From NCBI GenBank assembly GCA_030248225.1, contig JASANE010003529.1, positions 29,059 to 93,058 on the forward strand: DNA of 64,000 bases. Reading direction: 5' to 3'. Shown piece by piece: positions 56,444 through 64,000 of this stretch. Position 1 is the stretch's first letter, and every line of letters begins with the position of its first letter. The translations under genes and the position numbers were made by a program. The DNA is from Trileptium ribeirensis. Lineage: Eukaryota; Nematoda; Enoplea; Enoplida; Thoracostomopsidae. The notes below the pieces were generated by a model. That model saw only the letters and a list, made by a program, of their open reading frames with translations. It was not told the DNA's origin and did no database searches.

Positions 56444-58500
56444 ACAGATCCATGCTCGATCGTTACGAGATAGATTAATCCTGGCCACAACCTAATGGAC
56501 AACGTTTACGCATTTTGGGAACCAAACCGTCGTTGGAACTAAACCCCCGAAGACGATAGCTTTGGAGGAAATTGAAGCCATTTACCCACACCAATATATG
56601 TCTCGAAAAGAGTCGTAATCAACGATTTTTCATGTACAAGTTTACACCCTGTGTTGACTTTTGCGTATGAAGGAACTGTTCGTACGAGACCATGTTATCG
56701 CCTCACTAATTGTCGTTATACGTATCGAAAACCACGAATCGCTACCATCGACATTCTCGCTATATAACTGTGTATCTTCCAGTAGTTCGGTCTGCACCGC
56801 CGATGTTTCCCTGATCAAAACAGGTGGATATGAGTATCGTAAGAAGACCGTATGATTACCGTATTATTGTTGTTGTTCCTTATCGTGTCTTATTGTTGGT
56901 TTTTGCCATAAATGCACCCATTTGTATACTTGATTTGTATACTGATTAGGTCGATTTTGGCGTGAAATTGTTTATATTGCGCATTAATAATTATTATAAG
57001 TGCGATGGTTCGGGTTTGGCGAGACTGCCATTCCCGACCCGCGAATAAATAGAACGGTACGACTCCCGCCACAACCCAGAATTGTTAGAAAATAGCCCGA
57101 CCCGCTCGATGAGACTAAGGAAAATTTAGCCCGATTTAGTGAGAAAAATTGGCCGTGATAGAAGTCCGTCACGACCGCCCTCACAATTCAGGACCACAAA
57201 AGAGTGGCTGCTCGCCCTATATCGAACAGCAAATGGCCGAAATTTATAAAATTTATTTAATCAAACTCGCCGATATTAAATTTACCAGTGTTGAATTTAA
57301 GAAAATACACTGGTAAATGGTAAAGATAAATGAAACGTCAGCTACCAGTGTTCATTTTCACTGACTAAATTACCTGATAAAATACAATTTTAAAATGACA
57401 ATTGCGAATACTCGAAATTAAAGGTATTTGCGGCTCCGGTTCATAACTCCTGAACCGTTGAGAAATCGTCAATAGAACATGAAACATTTTGGTTGTAGAA
57501 CTTTTGCGTCTTTCTATTGAGACCGGATCCGTGGAAATCCGATCAGGATCTACACACTTATTAAGGAATAATTTGGTATACGTCTGAAAATTGACTGGAA
57601 ATTATAATCGAACTTAATTAGTTAGTTTAACGAGTAATTTACATACAATAACAATGTTGTCTTGAGGTTCCTTGGCTCCGTGGCTTTCGTTTGAGCCCGG
57701 AATGAACCCGCTGCGCTCACCTTGGGTACAGTACGCTCTGTAATTTGAGGAAAGTTTCTTGATAAGCGCGTAACAAATCATTAGATTCGTGTCACTAAAT
57801 CCGACACACAAATATATCTCTTACCTCACAATAACGCATCCCGAACCCGCTGAAGCCCTCTAAACTCTTTAATTACTTATCGAAAATTCCGATGGACTCG
57901 CTCGAGAAATTCCCCTTTTTCTCAGAAATTTGACATGTTGGGTATTAAATTACGCAGCTGGAACAGCCGAGTCCGATTCCGAGGCCCGTGTCGTGCCCCG
58001 GAGGTATTTGACAAAATGGAACCGTTTTTACGTCCTTCGCAATCTTTGTTTACATAGCAGCGTCTTGGTTGTACGGACGCTGATCCCAAGTATCTACGCA
58101 GATATGCTTGTTGCGTAAGCCCGTATGGAATAAACACAAACAGTTTAATATAAAATTTGTATTTTCATTAAGTAAATAATCAAACTGATATCAATTTCAT
58201 ATCAAAGTTAGCTTTAAGTTGTTCGTTGGTAGCTGTGCATGTACTACTCCATATGCACAGCAGTTGGTTTAGGTAATACTTTCCTAAAACAAACAAGGTC
58301 AAATTTAAATGTAAATCTTATATTAAATTTATATAAAACTTTATTAATGTTTGACCTTTTAGCTGATGTTTGTTTGCATCTGGGAGTTTGATATCAAAGC
58401 TTCGAGAAGCTTATCAATTAAGTAAATATAAGCTTTATATAAACTTAATATAAATTTTAATTATAAACTAGCATAATTTCACATAATTATACTGGAAAGT
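56440..58500 (+). repeat. Family C unclassified large repeat, copy 3 (3' truncated)
   Basis: It is colinear with 6829-10500 minus the hAT. Examples are agattaatcctggccaca, ttcgggtttggcgag, cccgacccgcgaataa, gaccacaaaa, taccagtgttcattttc, gaccggatccgtggaaatcc and gtttgagcccggaatgaacc. It contains the intact pre-insertion site of the hAT at about 56812-56830. Confidence 0.8.
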
Positions 58501-59449
58501 TCCAGAAACTTCAGAGTAAAGCGGGCGTAAGGGCTCAGGTCGGGCCCTCAAAGAACGTGGCAAATCACGTTATTTATTGCTTATCGAGAACCGTTGTAGA
58601 TATATGAGTCAAACTCGACTCAGTTTGTACGGCAAATATGTAAACCTTTATAAGACTGTATGTATATAGTACTTCGTTACGAGGCCCTGTTGGGATGTAG
58701 CATTCGGGTCCAAAGGGGTTTCTGAATGGTACATGAAACCAAACGTACATAAAAACGTCGTTATTTCAGTAACCTCTCGACCTATAAAGGTGTTTTTGGG
58801 CATATTTTGTTTGTTTCCCAACTCTTCCCGCCTTCATCTATGCATGATTTTGTGGGTTTCAATATGCTATGCTTTAATAAACCTGCTGTTATAATGGTTG
58901 TCAGGGTCATTGGAAACGATGAGGATATTCAATTGATATTATGTATCTGCGACAATATACCGTTGTTAGTATTCTACTGTATCACATGGAACCCCCAATC
59001 GAACTGTGCATGATTTAGTGGTTTCTCAATGTAACGCTATAATTTGTTAAATCGGGGAATATAGAGGTTTTCGAGGCTGTCGAAAATGATGCTGTTTTTC
59101 GTGCAAACGTATCCGTGACTATTAACGTTACTTTGTCGCAGTGGTACTGCTCGCTGCGTGATCATGCTTCTAGTTTGCATTATGTATTTGAGAAAGCCAC
59201 GATTTGATATTCTGTTTGTACGGCACTTTTTAAAGTGTGTAATCTCTGTTGCAGTTTTTTAAGTAGTGATGCAGTTTTTGTAACAGCTTGTGTAAAAATG
59301 ACGTAATCTTTGTACCAGCTTTTCTAACAGTGACACTGTGCTGTAGCAGTTTTTGTAGAAGTGATACGGTTTATGTAGCAGCTTTTTCGAGAATTTTGCC
59401 TCAAAATCGCTTTTTCTCCATCAAAAACGTTTTGACAGTGTTTCTGACA
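58501..59449. other. Intron 7; short degenerate tandem repeat at 59240-59400
   Basis: At 59250-59395 the phrase 'gcagtttttgtaacagcttg / gtaccagcttttctaacagt / gtagcagtttttgtagaagt / gtagcagctttttc' repeats loosely every 25-30 bp. The remainder shows no recognised feature. Confidence 0.5.
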
Positions 59450-59660
59450 CGATTTGTCGAAGAATCGAATTTCGCTGCTAATCGAGATTTCAAGCTTTGA
59501 AATGAGCTATCGTGCCAAACATTCCACACAGCCAAAGTTGAGTTATACGTGCAATCCAAAAACCCCAATAGCGGATATTATTAAATTTTTCCATTATTCA
59601 GGCTGAATTCTTCGCTCCGTTCGTTTCACTCACGACAGATGAATTCAAAAACGGTACAAT
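59450..59660 (+). repeat. Repeat family I, copy 2
   Basis: Homologous to 46660-46850: 'cgagatttcaagctttgaaatgagctat', 'ccaaagttgagttat', 'ttcttcgctccgttcg..tcactc'. The coding frame of the other copy is not preserved. Confidence 0.6.
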
Positions 59661-60666
59661 AGGAATAATTCTCTAACATAGCAGTCGTTTCGTCGTCACT
59701 ATCATAATATGATAACCAATATTATTCAGTGTATAAGCGTTATGTGTTAACTTGGCAGAATGTAATTATAGCACATCGCATTACCACTCGCACTTAGCAA
59801 CCTTCATTCACGCACTCGCTAATCGCTCAATGCTGAAAGTATCTACTATGTACCGGAATATAATAATAATACTTAATGAATGCTTAATGAATACGACTTT
59901 GACTACACAAAGTATTAAGCGTTATGGTAGTCACGAAAAGACCCCTAGAACAAATGGCCCTTCGTGACCCCTAAGACGCAACTCACCACTGGCCTCTTAA
60001 AATTTAGTTTATGCCAATTTTCCTCAATCTTAACTAAAATTTTGCATAACTTTTGTTAACATGTTTAATTCTTCCGAATTTTTCCCAATTTTAGCTAAAA
60101 TTTTCGATGTTTGCAAAAGCCTTGGCTTGACCCCTGATTATTATCTTGACCCAGGAGCTTTGAAAATATTTGTTTTCCCGCAACTTTGCGAGCGAGCTGC
60201 AATGATTTGGGCGAGCACCGTTGTCTCAGAGGCATAAAAACCCGAAAAGACAATAGCAATATTAAATTGTTTGATTATGTTACTCTTTTAAATTCACAAT
60301 ACTAATTGGTGATCACACAGGCATTTTGTAGTTATGATCAGAATAAAGTACACATAAGACCGAACGATATCACAATCAAGTCCAAACAAAATTCGTTAAA
60401 TTATGTAGACGCAAACTAACATTATTAATCGCAAGCAACTTTTTTATTGTAACGCGGTTGAATTTCGTCAAACGTCAGCTAGAACCGATCGGTTGCATAC
60501 AATTTGAATGCAAACGAACGGTTCTGGTTGACTCGAAAACGATCGAAATTAAAACCTTGATTTTGAGCACATAGTTTTCTCTTGTTACCTGTATTTCTTG
60601 ATAATAAGTGACTTTTACCTCTTTCGTTATAGGCGTAGTGTCATGAATCTTACTACTTCTTTCTAG
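59661..60666. other. Intron 7, 3' end
   Basis: AT-rich sequence leading to acceptor ttctttctag. No element was recognised. Confidence 0.4.
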
Positions 60667-60780
60667 AATATTATGCTGCACTTAGATTCAGCATTTGCCT
60701 TAATATTGGAATTCGATACGCTGGTAACCAATCTCTATAAAGATGTTGAAGATGAAAGCGAGCGGCGAGGCAATATGGAA
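60667..60780 (+). CDS. TUBGCP3: GCP3 exon 8
   Basis: Thirty-eight codons read NIMLHLDSAFALILEFDTLV, then TNLYKDVEDESERRGNME, entering and leaving in phase 0 with acceptor ttctag and donor gtaagt. The pattern 'L...L...F..I.....L...(L/I)Y......E..RR' matches the amphipathic helix of GCP3 that follows the 'LL' end of exon 7. In other GCP3 proteins a charged linker follows before the last helix. Here exon 9 follows directly, so that linker is short or lies in a missed small exon. Confidence 0.85.
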
Positions 60781-62017
60781 GTAAGTTTTGATGTTAGCAC
60801 AAAGAAAAATAGTATTGTCTTTTATTTTATAAGTCATATTTACGACGTATTTGCTTGTTCCGTACGTAGAATATAGCTTATCTTATCTGATTTCCCCACA
60901 GGAGTGGAGAAGATGGAAGGTCTTTTAAGCGTCAGACCATATTTTTCCAGTTGGGATAGTGTCAAACAATGCCAAAAACTTAAATTTGCACCGAAACTCT
61001 TGTCAAACAAACCAGGATTTTTGGACGCAACATCGCAAGGTTAAATTTTTGCTGGTAATAGAAGTCTGCTTCCGGTGGCACCAACATTGAAAATTCCAGA
61101 TCAATTTTGTATATACTCATTGCGTTCAGTCTTATTATTTATTATTATTATTATGGTTGGTGTTTAGCTTAGATTATGGCAGACTTTAAGTCAACGAGAA
61201 AGCAATGTTCCCGTTTTCAGCTTTGCGCATATTACTATTGCATGTGGTGTAAATTTGCGGAGTATGATTTTAAAATGACTATGGGATATTAATTTCAGTA
61301 TTAGCGTAACAGTATTCATGCTTGTCATTGTACAAATTGATAGATTTATCCTGGAGTTCTGTGCCATGTTCTATGCCTTCCAAACAACTGGAGGCCCTAA
61401 TATTTTTGTGCTCCAATGGTTCAGACCGGTTGCTTTTAAACAAAGTTTTAGGATCCGTATTTTTCAAATTACCTGGTAAATTGTTGCCCAGACCTCGGCA
61501 TAACGTCAACAACTAATATAAAAATTTTTATTTTTTCAAAAATTCCATAACTAAACTAAACAAATTCTGTTTTTAAAAAAGTGATTTTAATGTCTCAATC
61601 AGTGATATCTGGGCAGCGCTTTTCATACTCGATTTTATTTTAGCACTTTGCACGGTGAAGCTATATTTAGACAATTTTTAGATTCAGTCGCTGCACGGTT
61701 GTTCCAGAGATTCTCGCAATAGAACATTTATACGTCTTCTTGGTTCGTAACCTGGTAAAATTTTCAACGAACGGAAGATTAATAGACCGGTCATAATAGA
61801 TCATGCTAATGCATGCTGAAGGTCCGATGTCGTGGGGGTTCGGCTGCAGCCTCCAAGAGGGTTCGACGGGGGCAGGGGTGCGCGGCAGGGTTACGGCAAG
61901 GGGTAGAATGTCGACACTGCAGTGCGATGTCCTTATATCTCTGGCATAGCGGATGCTATCTGCATATTAGACCGTAGATGGATAGCTTTGCTCAATCACT
62001 AGTTTTGTAATGAACTA
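60781..62017. other. Intron 8, 5' part
   Basis: A (tta)n tract is at 61133-61152, and a G-rich patch at 61835-61910 (gtcgtgggggttcggctgca, ggttcgacgggggcaggggt) is of unknown origin. No exon was found that would add a GCP3 linker. Confidence 0.4.
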
Positions 62018-62228
62018 CAGTCACGACCAGAAATAAGTGCAAAATAATCGGTCGAAATATCGATCGATTTCGATTAAACTAAATTTCGATCGATTACGAT
62101 AGTTTTCGATTTTCGCGCAATTAGATAATTTTCAAAATTTTGAAATTTCGATCGATTGCGATTAAACGAATTTTCGATCGATTGCGATTTCGATCGTTTT
62201 CGATTGCACTTATTTCTGGCCGCTACTG
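62018..62228. mobile_element. Mariner-type MITE M2 (TTCGATCGATT subfamily), 211 bp
   Basis: TA on both sides. Inverted ends CAGTCACGACCAGAAATAAG and, reverse complement, CAGTAGCGGCCAGAAATAAG. The interior is a run of tttcgatcgatt, gcgattaaacgaa and ttttcgattttcgcg words. It is the best-preserved member of its subfamily and the twin of M3. Confidence 0.95.
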
Positions 62229-62249
62229 TACCTATGTAGCTCATAAGTA

Positions 62250-62456
62250 CATTACTCGCTGAACATGATAATCGCTATCTCGCAACTGGCTGGAGACTCG
62301 CTAGCAGTAAAAGCTCGCAAGCAATTCGTTGCAAAATAGAGAAGTTGGTTTATAAATTCTAATACTTTTGAAATCGTGGGTGAAGAAATTACTTCGCGGC
62401 TCACCCGCAACTCAGTGGCTCTAAACTTTAAATACAGCCATTTCTAGCGAGTACTC
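62250..62456. mobile_element. Mariner-type MITE M9 (GAGCGAG-related, diverged), 207 bp
   Basis: TA|cattactcgctgaacatgat at the left and, reverse complement of the right, gagtactcgctagaaatggc, both beside TA. The interior has 'cgcaactggctggagactcgctagc' and 'cgcggctcacccgcaactcagt' as a broken inverted pair. It lies 20 bp from M2. Confidence 0.68.
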
Positions 62457-63297
62457 TACGTCACCTTATGTTAGTGGTCTCTCTATTATAGGGGTAGGGG
62501 ACCCTCCGCTCAGCGATTTCCCACCCCATTCACCAAAGCCTCCCATGTTCGTCACCGTTCCACTCCACGAAATCCCCTATGATTCAGAATACACAAAACA
62601 GAAATAAATAAGTGGTGAGAAACAGTTATTAGTAGCCTTGGTGGGAATTAATAAGGTTGTTACGACTCTTAATAATACCATCAGTGCCGAAAATGTGTAA
62701 AAATAGCAAAAAATGGCTAAAAAATATGCGGCAAAATTGAAATTTTGGTCCACCCATTCGCGATTTTCCACGGGAATGAACATGGGAACCCGTGGAAATC
62801 TGCCTCCCACTTCGTCAAGTGGAAAGATTATGCTTGCGGCTAAATCCTTTTAACACCTACAAGAGATTAAAATCTCTCAGCAACCTTTAACGGCCATGTA
62901 TATAAATTTTCCAAGGTATCCGCCTGATTGTCTCCTTGTGGATAACCATTAGGTTATATTTAGAGCATATGGGCAGGCCAGCCAGCTAGGCCGATTAGAT
63001 TAAATTACATCATGAATGCTGTTTTGAGTGGAATATAGAAATCTGAAATGGCTTCGTAATTTTTCATCACAAATGAGATTCTTGTGGGTCATTACTATCA
63101 TTGAACTTCTAAATGCTAATATAACGACGCGATGGGTTTGGCCTTTACGATCCATCTCAACGTGGTATGTGTACACAGTCGAGCATACCGATTTAGTTGA
63201 AGCACAAAGTTTTATAAGAGTTATTAGGGACGCAATAAAAGAAATCCCCATAAATAGATCTTTCGGAAGTTATTTAAATTATTTATTTTTTATACAG
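62457..63297. other. Intron 8, 3' part
   Basis: No element was recognised. A frame is open from 63028 through exon 9, but residues before 63298 do not resemble GCP3, so I treat it as intron ending at the acceptor tttttatacag. Confidence 0.5.
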
Positions 63298-63435
63298 GAT
63301 GTCCCAGAAGTAAGGAAAACATGTTTGAACTGTTATAATTTAACTTTATATTTTTATAGACAAGCATTATACTTAGATAATACTAACTATTGGTTTATTC
63401 GCGCCTTTCTCTTAACGAGAAATTTACAGCCGTAA
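63298..63435 (+). CDS. TUBGCP3: GCP3 exon 9, C terminus
   Basis: Phase 0 entry gives DVPEVRKTCLNCYNLTLYFY, then RQALYLDNTNYWFIRAFLLT, RNLQP and TAA. The order '(I/V)P......L.........(Y/F)......L......FLRFL..RL(D)' is the last helix pair of the GRIP2 domain, where members end 'LRFLSFRLDFN..Y'. The phase agrees with exon 8. The match is looser than for exons 5-7, and the protein ends right after this helix without the basic tail seen in vertebrate GCP3. An exon in which the frame also stays open upstream to 63028 is a weaker alternative. Confidence 0.7.
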   Translation, partial: DVPEVRKTCLNCYNLTLYFYRQALYLDNTNYWFIRAFLLTRNLQP

Positions 63436-64000
63436 GGCTATCATAATCCTACATCTAAAGTTATTCACTAATAACGCTACTATTCGTATTTGCCATCTCC
63501 GAGGAACTATTTGTTCTTGCTCTTAATCGAAAATTCGATGCTACTAATCAATACTGGACTTGCTGGTTGCCCGCTTCCTGGAATTTGAAGACGTTCCTGA
63601 AAATTCCTGTAGTTCCAACCTGACTAGTAGCAAAATAACCAATTCCTGGAATTTCCTACCTAAAGATTTGAAACTCCTGGAATTTTTGAAAAATCTTGAA
63701 ATACCAAATAGTATATTTTTTGTTTAATATTGAGTTCACACCTGCAGTGACATTTAGTCTTGTTTTGCCTTTGTAACAATTTGAAAGCTCCCGTGAATTG
63801 GCTCGTTTTACCGTGCGATGTTGCGCTAAAAGAACATCAAAAGACTAACTGGACCTATGTTTTCAGGCCTCTCGTCCCAGATTTTTGCCATATCTATACA
63901 TATATCTTTATCGTTTTTGTGTCCATTGGTAGATGTATGTATAGAATGACACTCATTTGCTTGTAGCAATTGTTTTAGCAATACGTAACTGAACGAAGAA
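63436..64000 (+). other. Probable 3' UTR and downstream sequence
   Basis: Directly downstream of the presumed GCP3 stop. No AATAAA or ATTAAA was seen, so the polyadenylation site is either variant or beyond the window. 63590-63690 repeats 'ttcctggaattt/cctggaattttt' three to four times, a phrase often found in hAT-type repeat ends. A 68-codon frame at 63760-63966 has no family match. Confidence 0.45.

Larger units (their letters stand above)
991..63435 (+). other. TUBGCP3: Gene body of gamma-tubulin complex component 3 (3' part)
   Basis: Eight firm or probable exons plus one tentative exon on the + strand read in order along the C-terminal half of GCP3, a Spc97/Spc98 (GRIP) family protein. 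GCP3 pairs with GCP2 in the gamma-tubulin small complex, binds gamma-tubulin through its GRIP2 domain, and nucleates microtubules at centrosomes and spindle poles. Exon phases: 1 to 2 phase 0; 2 to 3 phase 2; 3 to 4 phase 0; 5 to 6 phase 1; 6 to 7, 7 to 8 and 8 to 9 phase 0. Only the join between exons 4 and 5 is unresolved. Introns are about 2.6, 15.1, 2.2, 1.5, 17.8, 6.4, 13.3 and 2.5 kb. The N-terminal exons lie outside the window. No AATAAA was seen between the stop and the window end. Confidence 0.88.

Noticed and set aside
63028..63297. Upstream part of the 135-codon frame ending in GCP3 exon 9
   Set aside because: The residues do not follow GCP3, and a good acceptor at 63297 in the right phase explains the exon without it.
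1..64000. tRNA or other structured RNA genes
   Set aside because: I looked for B-box (GGTTCGANTCC) patterns on both strands and saw no convincing cloverleaf. A tRNAscan or Infernal run would be needed to exclude them.

Overview
The window is nuclear DNA from an animal, most likely an invertebrate. It is AT-rich, has long introns, CR1/L2-type LINEs, TA-flanked and 3-bp-flanked MITEs, hAT elements and diverged tandem repeats, and no bacterial-style operons. I cannot name the species.

One host gene runs along the + strand for the whole window: the 3' part of gamma-tubulin complex component 3 (GCP3, TUBGCP3). I assembled nine short exons by eye: 991-1118, 3708-3772, 18898-19033, 21249-~21327 (tentative), 22826-22964, 40793-40881, 47252-47383, 60667-60780 and 63298-63435 (stop TAA). 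All firm junctions are GT..AG, and their phases agree except around the tentative fourth exon. Read in order they follow the C-terminal half of GCP3, from the GQGDF-like segment through the GRIP2 domain to the end. Earlier exons lie left of position 1. About 1 kb of coding sequence is spread over more than 62 kb.

Nearly everything else is intron filled with mobile DNA. Intron 2 (3.8-18.9 kb): an array of ~170-bp satellite-like repeats, a ~6 kb unclassified repeat ('family C') with a hAT element inserted in it (8-bp target duplication), a MITE, and a decayed element with a repeat-rich minus-strand protein remnant. Intron 5 (23.0-40.8 kb): a second family C copy, a 1.9 kb DNA transposon with 'CCGGGGTTTT' ends, a 5-bp target duplication and its own spliced-looking reading frames, two further hAT-like elements and several mariner-type MITEs. 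Intron 6 (40.9-47.3 kb): a Harbinger-like MITE, a minus-strand LINE corpse with a MITE inside it, and a ~180-bp tandem repeat. Intron 7 (47.4-60.7 kb): a plus-strand LINE with recognisable ORF1, endonuclease and reverse transcriptase, a ~350-bp tandem repeat and a third family C copy. Intron 8 has two adjacent mariner-type MITEs.

The most notable signals are the GCP3 gene itself; a superfamily of ~140-225 bp TA-flanked MITEs whose interiors are arrays of short self-complementary CG-containing words (GAGCGAG, TTCGATCGATT, TTCGAAC, TTTCGC); a palindrome TGTTCGCGAACA recurring inside another MITE group; and the 33-35 kb transposon. Similarity statements come from reading by eye and from family knowledge, not from database searches.
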